Source: JBBDWR01 sp040902745 (GTDB lineage Bacteria > Actinomycetota > UBA4738 > HRBIN12). From it: a stretch of 61,846 nucleotides of DNA. Shown here piece by piece: positions 19,746 through 29,648 of the stretch. Positions within the stretch are counted from its first letter, which is position 1. The number at the start of each line of letters is the position of its first letter. The notes beneath the pieces are model-generated. The model was not told the DNA's origin. It saw only the letters and a program-made list of their open reading frames with translations, and did not search any database. The position numbers and the translations under genes are program-made. The stretch is from NCBI GenBank assembly GCA_040902745.1, contig JBBDWR010000025.1, positions 1 through 61,846 of the forward strand. The letters are read 5' to 3'.

Positions 19746-20822
19746 TCAGGCGGAGACGTCGGCCCGGAGGAAGGACGCGATCGCATCGGCGACCGACGTC
19801 GCGACCTCTCTGCGGAACGAGGGATCTCGCAGCCGCGTTTCGTCCTGGGCATCGGACAACCGGGCCGGCTCGACGACGACTGCGGTCATCCGGGTTTCTC
19901 GCAGGATCGAGACCGCGAGCCGCCGAGTTCCGTGCGAGGTTATCCCCGCGGCGGCGAGCTGCTCAACGATCAACTCCGCGAGGCGCTCGCCCATCGGGGA
20001 GTACGTCGTTGACGTCCCGAAAAAAGCCGCCGAGCACCCCGGCCCCTGCTCGCCCTCGACGTCGAACGAGATGCAGACGGCGGCACCGGCTTGGTTCGCC
20101 GCCGCCGCTCGCTCGCTCGGCGATGCCGCTCGCTCCCTGTCGGGCTCGCCGGCGAGAACCACCGGCACCGCTCCCCGGATGCGTAGTTCGGCCGCGAGCT
20201 CCTTGGACAGGTCGACCAGCGCCGTCGCTGCCCCCAGCCCCGAAGGACCGGCTCCGCCACTTTCCGAACTCGAGCCGCCACCCGCGTCGATCGCCACCAC
20301 GGCACCCTCGACGGGTGTGCGGAGTTGGCGAACCGCCTCACCTTCGCGCACGACCGCGCGGCTCGTCGCTGCCTTGTCGGGCCGCAGCCGGGTCATCGCA
20401 GTCACGGTGTCGGGACCGACGATGCCGTCGATCTCCTGGCCGACGTTGCGTTGGAAGTCGCGGATCGCGCTGTCGGTTTCCCGCCCGAGGATCCCGTCTT
20501 CCTTGCCCGCGTCGAACCCGAGGGAGTTCAATCGCCGCTGCAGATCGCACACGTCGTCCCCGCGCAGGAACGGATACCGCAGGTAAAGGGTGCGATCGCC
20601 CACCTGGTAGCCGGCCTCGACGAGTTGGCCCCACGTGTCGGGACCGACGAGCCCGTCCACGGGCAGCCGACGCCCCTGCTGGAAGCTGCGCACCGCCCGG
20701 ACCGTGGCGTCTCCGAACGTTCCCTCGAGCTCGGAGGGATCGATCGGGAATCCGAGCGCGACCAAGCGGTGCTGCACGTCGCGCACGTCCTCGCCTCGGT
20801 CGCCGTGGCGGATGATCCTCAC
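19746..20822 (-). CDS. cwlM: CwlM-like cytoplasmic pseudo-amidase with two peptidoglycan-binding domains
   Basis: 358 aa with no signal peptide. Two PG_binding_1 domains (about 5-70 and 83-145) precede an N-acetylmuramoyl-L-alanine amidase-3 fold (about 172-352). Active amidases need His in a GHGG-like loop and in a SIHAN-like strand; here these read DAGGG (179-183) and ISFDVE (251-256), so both zinc histidines are missing, while the late Glu (VEPA, 318) stays. Mycobacterial CwlM at the same locus is cytoplasmic and activates MurA rather than cutting wall; a similar regulatory role is inferred. GTG start; GATACT 6 nt upstream resembles a -10. Confidence 0.82.
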   Translation of the reverse strand: MRIIRHGDRGEDVRDVQHRLVALGFPIDPSELEGTFGDATVRAVRSFQQGRRLPVDGLVGPDTWGQLVEAGYQVGDRTLYLRYPFLRGDDVCDLQRRLNSLGFDAGKEDGILGRETDSAIRDFQRNVGQEIDGIVGPDTVTAMTRLRPDKAATSRAVVREGEAVRQLRTPVEGAVVAIDAGGGSSSESGGAGPSGLGAATALVDLSKELAAELRIRGAVPVVLAGEPDRERAASPSERAAAANQAGAAVCISFDVEGEQGPGCSAAFFGTSTTYSPMGERLAELIVEQLAAAGITSHGTRRLAVSILRETRMTAVVVEPARLSDAQDETRLRDPSFRREVATSVADAIASFLRADVSA

Positions 20823-20891
20823 CGAGCGAGTATCCCAGTCGGCGGGTCCGGGGTGTCGCGAGTCGGCAGACCGCGGGGGGACCCGCGGATA

Positions 20892-21221
20892 CTAGCCGGA
20901 CAGGTGTGGCTGGATGTCCGCGAGCATCGCATCCTTCGGCTTGGCGCCGACCACGCGGGTGACCTCCGCTCCGTCCTTGAACAGGATCAGGCTCGGGATC
21001 GACATCACGCCGTACTTGCGGGTCATCTCCGGGTTGTCGTCGATGTTGAGCTTCACGACCACCACCTTGCCCTCCTGCTCCCGTCCGATCTCTTCCACAA
21101 GGGGGGAGACCATGTGGCACGGGACGCACCAGTCAGCCCAGAAGTCCACGAGCACCGGGGTTTCGGATCTGAGCACATCTCGGTCGAAGTTCTCATCGGT
21201 GACATCGGTGACGTTCGCCAC
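20892..21221 (-). CDS. trxA: Thioredoxin
   Basis: 109-aa thioredoxin that reduces protein disulfides using electrons from TrxB. The fold is complete (VTDENFDRDVL.., PVLVDFWADWCVPCHMVSPL, and the cis-Pro loop VMSIPSLILFKDG). The active site is CVPC rather than the usual CGPC. AAAGGA lies a few bases before the GTG start. It follows trxB on the same strand after 103 bp. Confidence 0.95.
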   Translation of the reverse strand: MANVTDVTDENFDRDVLRSETPVLVDFWADWCVPCHMVSPLVEEIGREQEGKVVVVKLNIDDNPEMTRKYGVMSIPSLILFKDGAEVTRVVGAKPKDAMLADIQPHLSG

Positions 21222-21248
21222 GGTGGTTCCTTTCGGTCGGATTCGAGG

Positions 21249-21272
21249 GGGGCGCCACCACGGCGGCGCCCC
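21249..21272 (-). terminator. Hairpin between trxB and trxA
   Basis: GGGGCGCC (21249-21256) pairs with GGCGCCCC (21265-21272) around an 8-nt loop. It could attenuate or end trxB transcription ahead of trxA. There is no clear U-tract. Confidence 0.4.
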
Positions 21273-21324
21273 ACATCATGTGATAACCCCGCGGCCACCC
21301 TGGGGATTCCCGGGGGAGCCCTGG

Positions 21325-22251
<927 letters not shown>

Positions 22252-22338
22252 GTGGCGTCATCCTCCCATACGGTCCAACACGCGCCTATTCCCGGGAAGG
22301 GAACGCACCACACGCATGGCTCGACCGACGGGAAGGCG

Positions 22339-23133
22339 TTAGATCTGGTTGGACGTCACGGTGAGTACATCGCACCCCTTGCGCTTCACGGCCCACACGA
22401 TCACTTTCGCGGGCGGGTCATCGTCGCGGAAGACGCCGATATAGGAGGGTTTACCCTCGAAGGTAGCCTCGATCACACGAAGCGCGGTCCCCTCGCCCGT
22501 GGCGCTCTCCCACTGCCGTACGCACCTGATCGCGGGAGCGAATGTCTTCAGATCCTCCGCCGAAGGAACGGGGCCGCTCGCGACGGGATCGAGCGCCGTC
22601 TGCGCCGCAAGAGCCTGCAGCGCTTCGATGTCGAAGTCCTGTGCGCTCTGCTCCAGCACCGGGGGGCGGTCCGCGATCGCGGGAGCACCTTCGGTGTCGG
22701 CCCCGCCTCCGGAGACCTCGCTCGTGCGCGCTCCGTCCGCGGTCTCGGCTCCTGTGGGTCCGTCGAGCCTCGGGACGATCACGATCGCCGCCAGCACGAC
22801 GATCGACGCCGCGGCGGCGGCCGCGAACAACCCCCACCGCGAGCGAGATGGCGTCCCCGCCGACCACCCGGGCGCGACTCCCGCATCCTCGGCGCTCTCG
22901 CGTCCCGTCGCGAGCCGGTCGAGCTCTCGGACCACTGGCTGCAGCGTGCCCGGGGGCACCGGCTGTTCCGAAAGGGCACCGAGCGCCGTACGCGCCGCTC
23001 GCGCGAGCTCGACCTGTTCCCGGAGCTCAGGAGCATCGGCCAGCGCGCGCTCCAGCTCGGCGCGGTCCGTGGGATCCAGGGTTCCGTCCACGTAGGCAGC
23101 GAGCTGTTCCTCGATGTTCGGGATGTGCGGCAC
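22339..23133 (-). CDS. Membrane anti-sigma factor partner of SigM (no zinc motif)
   Basis: 264-aa protein. A short anti-sigma-like helical N-terminus (EEQLAAYVDGTLDPTDRAELERALADAPELRE) holds the usual anti-sigma helix pattern but not the HxxxCxxC zinc site. A single membrane helix lies at about 100-121. The extracytoplasmic part ends in a small Cys-containing domain (IRCVRQWES.., KGCDVLTV) that could form one disulfide. It starts 4 bp after the sigM stop, so the pair is co-expressed. Assignment rests mainly on that context and topology. Confidence 0.75.
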   Translation of the reverse strand: MPHIPNIEEQLAAYVDGTLDPTDRAELERALADAPELREQVELARAARTALGALSEQPVPPGTLQPVVRELDRLATGRESAEDAGVAPGWSAGTPSRSRWGLFAAAAAASIVVLAAIVIVPRLDGPTGAETADGARTSEVSGGGADTEGAPAIADRPPVLEQSAQDFDIEALQALAAQTALDPVASGPVPSAEDLKTFAPAIRCVRQWESATGEGTALRVIEATFEGKPSYIGVFRDDDPPAKVIVWAVKRKGCDVLTVTSNQI

Positions 23134-23136
23134 GCG

Positions 23137-23739
23137 TTATCTCTCCCTTGGGGGCTGCGGGTTGGACGATCCTTGTTCGTCGCTCGGTTCCCCGAACGGA
23201 TCACGGATCGCCCGAGCGAGGGTGAGACGCCCTCGGTGGAGTCGCGAACGGACGGTGCCGATCGGGACCTCGAGGATCGTTGCGACTTCCTCGTACGTAA
23301 GATCGAAGACGTCGCGAAGGACGATCGCAGCACGGAACTCCTCGGGGACAAGAGCCAGCGCAGCAGCAGCGTCGATCGCGGCCGTGACGTCGTCCGCATG
23401 GTCCGCCAGCGCGGGCTCGACCGCAGAGGGGCGATCGTCGTCCGTGTCGGCGAGTGCAACCACCGGCGTCCGCCGCTTCTTGCGGAGCAGATCCAGGCTG
23501 GCGTTCACGGTGACGCGGTGCAGCCACGTCGTGAATGCGCTGTCCCCGCGGAACGAACCCAGCTTGCGGAACGCCGTCAAGAAGGCATCCTGCGTCGCGT
23601 CACGTGCGTCTTCAGCGTCGCCGCAGATCCGCAGGGCCAGGTTGTAGGTCCGCAGCTCGTGACGCTCCATCAGCTCCCCGAAGGCCGCGGTGTCGCCTCG
23701 CGCGGCGCGCTTGACGAGCAGAGCGTCGGGATCGGTCAC
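23137..23739 (-). CDS. sigM: ECF RNA polymerase sigma factor, SigM-type
   Basis: 200-aa extracytoplasmic-function sigma factor. Region 2 is seen around RICGDAEDARDATQDAFLTAFRKLGSF with the STWLHRVTVNASLDLLRKKRR end, and region 4 around VLRDVFDLTYEEVATILEVPIGTVRSRLHRGR. Followed at once by a membrane anti-sigma gene and then trxB/trxA, the mycobacterial sigM arrangement. MurJ and a small TadE-like gene precede it. Confidence 0.9.
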   Translation of the reverse strand: MTDPDALLVKRAARGDTAAFGELMERHELRTYNLALRICGDAEDARDATQDAFLTAFRKLGSFRGDSAFTTWLHRVTVNASLDLLRKKRRTPVVALADTDDDRPSAVEPALADHADDVTAAIDAAAALALVPEEFRAAIVLRDVFDLTYEEVATILEVPIGTVRSRLHRGRLTLARAIRDPFGEPSDEQGSSNPQPPRER

Positions 23740-23767
23740 GTTGTCGCCGGGTCGTCGACCGCGCGGA

Positions 23768-24169
23768 TCACGCCGAGGGGCCGGCCGAGGTCGCGCTCGT
23801 CTTCGATGTGGCCAGATCGGCGAGGAAACCGAGGCGTTCCACGATGATCGTGGAGGCGGTGTCCTTGAGGGTGATCGTTACTTCATCCCCCTCGATCGTG
23901 CAGCCGTCCTTGGTCATCGTGGCGGTCGTGGTCTGATCGGTCAGAGCGGCCTCCGCGGCGTTGCAGGCGGCTTCGGCACTCTCGGTATTCCGGAGCGCGG
24001 CGGCGCCGTCGAACGCCGCCTTCTGGGCCAGATCCGAGATGCGGTAGCGCGTGATCAGGATCGAGGATCCGTCGATCAACGCGATGCCGACCAGGACGAT
24101 GAGTACGAGGAAGATGAGGATGGCTTTGGATACCAGCCCATGTTCCTCTCGCATCCGCGACATCGTCAT
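23768..24169 (-). CDS. Small TadE/TadG-like membrane protein
   Basis: 133 aa. A short N-terminus with EEHGLVSK precedes a single hydrophobic helix (about residues 15-38), then DGSSILITRYRISDLAQKAAFDGAAAL, an Ala-rich helix. The C-terminal domain has two cysteines. The pattern resembles TadE/TadG pilus-assembly proteins or pseudopilins, but no prepilin cleavage site is clear. Start overlaps the murJ stop by 4 bp. Possible alternative: a secreted or anchored protein of unknown role. Confidence 0.6.
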   Translation of the reverse strand: MTMSRMREEHGLVSKAILIFLVLIVLVGIALIDGSSILITRYRISDLAQKAAFDGAAALRNTESAEAACNAAEAALTDQTTTATMTKDGCTIEGDEVTITLKDTASTIIVERLGFLADLATSKTSATSAGPSA

Positions 24170-25866
24170 CTCCGCATCCTGGCCAGGAAGGCCTCTCTGA
24201 ATGTATCGACCTCCTCGATCCGCAAGATAAGGGCCGCACCGACGAACACAAGGACCCCGACCGCGACCGCGCTCAGGACCTGCGTACCACGCCCGAGGAA
24301 TGTTTCCAGGGAGACCGCATCAGCGAGCGCGTCGGAGACCACCCAGGCCGCCGCTCCGCTGAGCACTGAGGCGACGAGCACCCTCGCGATCGTCGCCAAC
24401 GTCCGCCGCCCCTGGAGCAGGCCTACCCGTCGTCGCAGCAGGATCAACGCCACTGCGCACGCGAACCAGTATCCGATCGAGAAGCCAAGGGCCAACCCTT
24501 GAACACCCAGGTCGAAAGTGAAGTACAGCACGAGGTCGGCCGCGATCGTGACGAGCATCGCGGCGACGTTGATCAAGGCAGGAGTTCGCGTGTCCTTCTG
24601 GGCGTAGTACGCACGCAGAAGGAGCTGGAACAGGGAGAACGGGAACAAGCCGGCCGCGAACGGCACGAGGACCGACGCGATCAACTCGGCTGAGGCGACC
24701 GTGGAGTTGCCGTACTGGAAGAGCAGCCGCGTGATCGGCAGCGACAGCACGACGTAGCCGATCGCCGCGGGGATCAGTACCGTCGCCGTCAGGCGCATCC
24801 CCTCGCCGAGGAGATCGCGGTAACCCGGCATATCGCCGGCGGACCATCGCGCCGACATGCGCGGAAGCAGTGCCGTGAACACCGACACCGCGAAGATCGC
24901 ATGGGGCAGCTGGAACAGGATGAACGCTACGGCCCACGCTGCGGTGAAGTCCCCCTGCTGGCGGGTCGCGATCCGGATCACGACGAACAGCGCGATCTGG
25001 TTGACGATCACGTAGACGACGGTCCACTTCGCGAGATGCACGATCCGCGACACGGCGGCGTGGCGGAAGCCGAAGTTCCAGTGCCATCTCCATCCCGTCC
25101 GCCGTAGCGACGGCCACAGCGCGATCGTCATCGCGACGACACCGAGCGTGGTGCCGATCGCGAGCGTGAATCTCTGGGCGGACGTGATGCTCGCGGGACC
25201 GGCCGGATCCGGACCGGGCAGCAGCATGAAGGTGACGAACGTCGCCACCGCGATCAGGTTGTTCAGCACCGGGGCGAACATCGGCGCCGCGAACCTACGG
25301 TGCGCGTTCAGCAGGCCCGCAGCGACCGCGCCCAGCCCATAGAACACGATCTGCGGGGCGAACCAGCGCAAGAAGAACGACCCGAGCGCGCGGGAGGACG
25401 CCGGCACGTCGCGTGCCATGTAGACGTCGATGATCGCCGGCGCGAGGATGATGCCCAGGATCGCGACGATCGACAGGGCAACGAACGTCAGCGTCATGAC
25501 ACGATGCGCGACGTCCCAGGCGTCCCGCTCGCCGTGGTGCTGCATCCAGTCGACGAACACCGGAACGAAGACCGACGACAACACGCCACCGAGGACGAGT
25601 TCGTACACGATGTTGGGCGTGGTGTTGGCGACGTTGTAGGTGTCCGCGAGTCGGGTCTCGGCGACACCGAGGGCGGCCGTCATGGCCGCGACCCGGGCGA
25701 ACCCCGTGAGGCGCGACAGGCCGGTGCCGATCGACATCACCGCGGTGTTGCGCACGATCGCCCTGCGAGAGTCGTCCGCACCGGGCGGTGCGTCTTCCGG
25801 AAGCTCGGGTGGCTCCGGAGGTTCGGGCCCTACGAGGTCGTCCGTCGGAGGAACCTCCTCGCCCAC
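24166..25866 (-). CDS. murJ: Lipid II flippase MurJ (MviN)
   Basis: 566-aa polytopic MOP-superfamily transporter that flips lipid II. The N-terminal motif SIGTGLSRLTGFARVAAMTAALG and about fourteen membrane helices match MurJ; mycobacterial MviN sits at the same locus. A 45-residue Pro/Glu-rich N-terminus precedes the first helix. It overlaps the end of the upstream DUF6049-like gene by 37 bp and the downstream TadE-like gene by 4 bp. The pseudokinase domain found on some mycobacterial MviN proteins is absent. Confidence 0.93.
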   Translation of the reverse strand: MGEEVPPTDDLVGPEPPEPPELPEDAPPGADDSRRAIVRNTAVMSIGTGLSRLTGFARVAAMTAALGVAETRLADTYNVANTTPNIVYELVLGGVLSSVFVPVFVDWMQHHGERDAWDVAHRVMTLTFVALSIVAILGIILAPAIIDVYMARDVPASSRALGSFFLRWFAPQIVFYGLGAVAAGLLNAHRRFAAPMFAPVLNNLIAVATFVTFMLLPGPDPAGPASITSAQRFTLAIGTTLGVVAMTIALWPSLRRTGWRWHWNFGFRHAAVSRIVHLAKWTVVYVIVNQIALFVVIRIATRQQGDFTAAWAVAFILFQLPHAIFAVSVFTALLPRMSARWSAGDMPGYRDLLGEGMRLTATVLIPAAIGYVVLSLPITRLLFQYGNSTVASAELIASVLVPFAAGLFPFSLFQLLLRAYYAQKDTRTPALINVAAMLVTIAADLVLYFTFDLGVQGLALGFSIGYWFACAVALILLRRRVGLLQGRRTLATIARVLVASVLSGAAAWVVSDALADAVSLETFLGRGTQVLSAVAVGVLVFVGAALILRIEEVDTFREAFLARMRR

Positions 25867-27869
25867 AGCGCCACCAGCACGAGAGCGGCGCCGATCGTGA
25901 TGTAGAGCGCGATCCGACTGTAGGCCGTGGAGCGAACGATGATCGTCTCCTCGGAGATCGGCCGTCCGATCGGCGCTCGCACGACCACCCGTACAGGGAA
26001 CTGCCCGGTCGTGCCGAGCCGAACATCCTGCACGATGTCCTGCGTCACTCCTGAGGCGAGCACGATCTCCCTTGGCTCGGTGCCCGTGTCCTCCAGCTGG
26101 GGGGAAAGCAACTGCACGATCACGCGCACCGGTTCCGGTCCCTCGTTGGCGACCGTGTAGGGGATCTGTCCGTTCCGCGAGGTGAGTGTGACGACTGGGG
26201 TGACGATCGGACGGACGGCCGAGATGACCCTGTCCGCAGCCGCGAGGGTCGAGCCCAGCAGGACCTCGCCTCCGGTGGGATCGTCCAAGAACTCCGCTGC
26301 CTCGGAGAGCAGGACCCGGTCATCCAGTTGATCGGGCACGGGACTAGGCCTCACGAGCATGGATCGATACACGGTGATCCGCCGGCGGGCGCCGCGGATC
26401 GTGTCCACGTAGGTCGCCCCGAAGCCTCGGTCGTCGAGCTCCGCGTACTCGGTCGGCGCATCGGGAGGAGGGATCCGCTCCTCGAGTTCGGTCGCGCCGA
26501 CGGCGTCGAGGAACGGTGCGCCGCCGATCCGTGCCGCGAGCGCGGCGATCAGCCGTCCCTGGGCGGCCTCGGGGAGCAACAGGGACATCCCGCGACCATC
26601 GATGCCCGGTTGTTCGAGCCACACCGTCGCCATCATCGCGAACGCCTGCTGCGCGGCGAGCACCGGATCGGTCGCGGACAGCTCGGACGTGACGAGGTTC
26701 TGCAGGCTCTGCGTCGCGACCACGGCGGTCATCGCGCCTCTTCCCGCTTCGAGGGACGCGGTCGGGGGTGGCGACAGTCCGTTCTCCAGCTCGGGCGGCG
26801 GGACGGCGAGCGGGCTGAGCAGGACGGCTTCGGTGCCTCCCGAGGTGATGCGCTCCAATGATTCGGCGTCGATCGCGGATCGCCGCGGCATGAGGATCCT
26901 TCGCGATGCCGATGTCGCGAGCAGGCGGTCGACCGTGGCCCGTCCGAGCTCCACCTGTGTCTGCAGGTCACCCGAGAGGGGTCCGCGTAACGACGGGAGC
27001 GTGGGTCCCGCATACGGCAGGGCGCTCACCTTGACGTTCGCCGACGCAGCCAGCGTGCGCAGCGCCTCCAACGTAGCCCGGGCGGCGGCAGCTCCTTCGC
27101 CGTTCTCGGCAACCGCGCGGACCTGCCCGTCGTCCTCGACCCGGTAGCCGTCGGTCATGTCGTCGAGCTGGGTCAGCAGCAACGGAGCGATCACCAGATC
27201 GACGGTGAGCGGAAGGCGCTCCTCCGAGACCGCTGCCCGCATGCCGTCGATCGCCTGGGTGAATCGACCGTTCGGCGCGATCGCCGCCTCGAGGCTGGCG
27301 TCGAGGAAGACGCCTGCGGGGCCTTGAAGCGGTCCGACGACGAGGGGGACGGTCGTCTGCAGCGCGATCGGCGCCACAGGTTCGTCGACGGTGATCACCA
27401 CCACCGCGCTTCGCAACGTTGCCACGGGGGTCGCCGCCGCCGATGAGACGAGGTCGATCCGCAACGGGTAGACGTAGGACTGCACGGTGTCGAGGTCCTC
27501 GGATGCGAGAGAGACCTCGGCGCGGAGGGAGCGCTGTTGGCCCGGTGCGAGTGAACCATCCAACGGGACTTCCTGGCCGATCACGACAGCGCCGTCGGCA
27601 GGTTCGGAGACGAACGCCTGCTCGACGTCCGACCGGGAGAACGCCGGCGCGAACATCGTGAGCCGCATCGAGAGATCGGCGAGCTCGACGTTACCGTCGT
27701 TGCGCGCGAGCACCTCGATCGAGACCTGTGGGTCCTCCTCGTTCACCCACGGTGTTTGCCGCTCGAGCACGATCGAGATGGTGGGCTCCTGGGCCCGGCC
27801 GTGCGCGAGCGGCAGGATGAGACACAGCAGGAGCGAGGCAACGAACGAACGGAGCACGCGCGAGGTCAT
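25830..27869 (-). CDS. Secreted membrane-anchored DUF6049-like protein
   Basis: 679 aa. An N-terminal signal peptide (about 1-26, VLRSFVASLLLCLILPLAHG) precedes beta-rich extracytoplasmic domains, and a single membrane helix near 650-672 is followed by a basic end (RRFLRRTTS). Actinobacterial proteins of this shape beside MurJ are annotated DUF6049; their role is not known, but the neighbourhood suggests cell-wall assembly. It overlaps murJ by 37 bp, hence strong coupling. Confidence 0.8.
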   Translation of the reverse strand: MTSRVLRSFVASLLLCLILPLAHGRAQEPTISIVLERQTPWVNEEDPQVSIEVLARNDGNVELADLSMRLTMFAPAFSRSDVEQAFVSEPADGAVVIGQEVPLDGSLAPGQQRSLRAEVSLASEDLDTVQSYVYPLRIDLVSSAAATPVATLRSAVVVITVDEPVAPIALQTTVPLVVGPLQGPAGVFLDASLEAAIAPNGRFTQAIDGMRAAVSEERLPLTVDLVIAPLLLTQLDDMTDGYRVEDDGQVRAVAENGEGAAAARATLEALRTLAASANVKVSALPYAGPTLPSLRGPLSGDLQTQVELGRATVDRLLATSASRRILMPRRSAIDAESLERITSGGTEAVLLSPLAVPPPELENGLSPPPTASLEAGRGAMTAVVATQSLQNLVTSELSATDPVLAAQQAFAMMATVWLEQPGIDGRGMSLLLPEAAQGRLIAALAARIGGAPFLDAVGATELEERIPPPDAPTEYAELDDRGFGATYVDTIRGARRRITVYRSMLVRPSPVPDQLDDRVLLSEAAEFLDDPTGGEVLLGSTLAAADRVISAVRPIVTPVVTLTSRNGQIPYTVANEGPEPVRVIVQLLSPQLEDTGTEPREIVLASGVTQDIVQDVRLGTTGQFPVRVVVRAPIGRPISEETIIVRSTAYSRIALYITIGAALVLVALWARRFLRRTTS

Positions 27870-27879
27870 GACCGGTCGC

Positions 27880-28662
27880 TCATCCTCCCACTCGGTCCCG
27901 TATCAGCGTGACGCCTTCGGTGATCGCGTAGGTCGCTCCCACCAGCCCGAGGAACGTCGCGACCGCGATGCGCAGCGTCCGTTCCTTCGCCCCGAGGGCG
28001 ATCCGCGCGCCCAGCAGCGCGCCGATCACCGAACCGATCGTCAAGACCAGCACGATGCTCCAGTCGATGTTGTCGAGGATCGCGTGCACCAGGGTGCCGG
28101 GGATCACGAGAGCCACGATCGCGGCGAGTGAGGTACCCAAGGCCCTCTTGAGCGGCATGCCGAGCGCACCTGCGAGGAGCGGAACGATGATGATCCCTCC
28201 GCCGACCCCGAGCAGCCCGGACACGAAGCCGGCGAGTACTCCGATCCCCGCGTAGGTCCACCGGGACACGTCGGGGCGCTCCGCGCCTTCGGCTGCCGGC
28301 CGACCGCGTGCCACGACCAAGGCTTGCCAGACGAGCAGGAGCCCCGTCACGACGAGGAGTACGCGGCCGTCGACCGCCTCGGCGAGCAGCGCCCCCCCGG
28401 CGGAGGCGAGCGCGCCTGGCAGCGAGATCCAGGCGGCGGCATGAAGGTCCAGCTGCCCCGCACGGTGGTAGGTGTACGCGCCGACGAGCGCCGTCGGAAG
28501 GATCACCGGTAGCGGAGTTGCGACGGCGACGATCGGCGACCGGTCGAGCAAGCTCGTGAGAGCGGGGGTGGTGACGATCCCCCCGCCGACGCCGAACAGT
28601 CCCGAGAGCACTCCGGCGACGAGCCCGGTTGCGATGCCGAGGACGATCTCCGCAGTCGTCAC
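27880..28662 (-). CDS. Sulfite exporter TauE/SafE family transporter
   Basis: 260-aa transporter with about eight hydrophobic helices in two halves, each bearing the family repeat GLFGVGGGIVTTPALT and GLLGVGGGIIIVPLLAGA. Members move sulfite, sulfonates or other anions; the substrate is not evident. It lies 10 bp upstream of the DUF6049-like gene and 100 bp downstream of the NUDIX gene, so it is probably in the same operon although functionally distinct. Confidence 0.88.
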   Translation of the reverse strand: MTTAEIVLGIATGLVAGVLSGLFGVGGGIVTTPALTSLLDRSPIVAVATPLPVILPTALVGAYTYHRAGQLDLHAAAWISLPGALASAGGALLAEAVDGRVLLVVTGLLLVWQALVVARGRPAAEGAERPDVSRWTYAGIGVLAGFVSGLLGVGGGIIIVPLLAGALGMPLKRALGTSLAAIVALVIPGTLVHAILDNIDWSIVLVLTIGSVIGALLGARIALGAKERTLRIAVATFLGLVGATYAITEGVTLIRDRVGG

Positions 28663-28762
28663 CGGATCGGGTCGATGCCGGGACCCGTGCCACCACCCGA
28701 GCGACGGCGCATGTGGACCCGTTCTCGTAGTGGCGTGTGGGCCGTTCGCGGGCAGCAGACGT

Positions 28763-29353
28763 TCACTGCAGCGCCTCCAGCGCCCGCTCCAAGGTCTGCC
28801 GCTCGCCTCGGTACGCGGCGAGCTTGACCGCCTCTTCGGCCGGGAACCACGCGACCTCTTCCATCTCGTCGTCGTGTTTCGTGACGTCGCCGCCGATCGC
28901 GCGCATCAGGAACATGTGCACCAGCTTGCGGATCCGCGCTTCGTCCCAGACGTAGAAGTAGCGCGTGTCTCCCAAGGTCTGTTCGACCACGACCTCCAGG
29001 CCGGTTTCCTCTCGCGTCTCGCGCACAGCTGCCTGTTCGGGCGTCTCGCCGTCTTCGAGGGCGCCCTTGGGCAGACCCCAGACCAGCTCCCCTTTTCGGG
29101 TCCGCCGGGCAGCCAGCGCGATCTCGAGCACCCCGTCTTCCCAGCGGTAGACCACCCCCCCCGCGGACACGGCCTTCGTAACGGGTCCGCCCCGCCGTCC
29201 TCCCGGACGCTTGCCGGATCCCGAGCGGTCGCCGGCCGTGCCCGGCCCCGCGGCGCCCGTCGAACCGTTGTTGATCGGATCCTTGGAACCCGAGCCGCCC
29301 TCCGACGAAGTCCGCTTCGATCCCGGCCGCCGGCGCCGCCGTCGGCCTGTCAC
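28763..29353 (-). CDS. NUDIX hydrolase with a basic disordered N-terminus
   Basis: 196 aa. Residues 1-60 are Arg, Gly and Ser rich (GRRRRRRPG.., GKRPGGRRGG), then the NUDIX fold starts with SAGGVVYRWEDG. The catalytic box GALEDGETPEQAAVRETREE is complete. Such enzymes hydrolyse nucleoside diphosphate derivatives; MutT4 occupies this place near cca in mycobacteria. GTG at 29353 is preferred because AGGTGG precedes it; the open frame continues upstream to 29587 but reads as shadow. Confidence 0.85.
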   Translation of the reverse strand: MTGRRRRRRPGSKRTSSEGGSGSKDPINNGSTGAAGPGTAGDRSGSGKRPGGRRGGPVTKAVSAGGVVYRWEDGVLEIALAARRTRKGELVWGLPKGALEDGETPEQAAVRETREETGLEVVVEQTLGDTRYFYVWDEARIRKLVHMFLMRAIGGDVTKHDDEMEEVAWFPAEEAVKLAAYRGERQTLERALEALQ

Positions 29354-29648
29354 GGCCACCTGTTTCGAGCGAGCGCTTCGGAGGTCCGCATGACCAGGGG
29401 ATTCTATGCACGCATCCCGCCCGCACCCGGGACCACTCCCAACCGGCAGCGTGGCGAGACGGCGTACCCTTGCCGACCTGGGAACTCGCCCGCTTGCGGC
29501 GAGGCTCGGCGCCGCACGGGTCGGCCGATCGGGGGACCTCGAAGCGGTGCGCGGGTGGGCACAGTTCACCCACCCTTCGGACTTCAAGGCATCGGACTAG
29601 CTGCCGATAGTGGAACGGTCAGCCCGACGGCATCCGGGGAGGAGCCCG

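Noticed and set aside
29406..29600. 64-codon ORF between NUDIX and pilT
   Set aside because: No promoter or ribosome site that fits, no motif, Arg-rich composition; cannot be told from chance.
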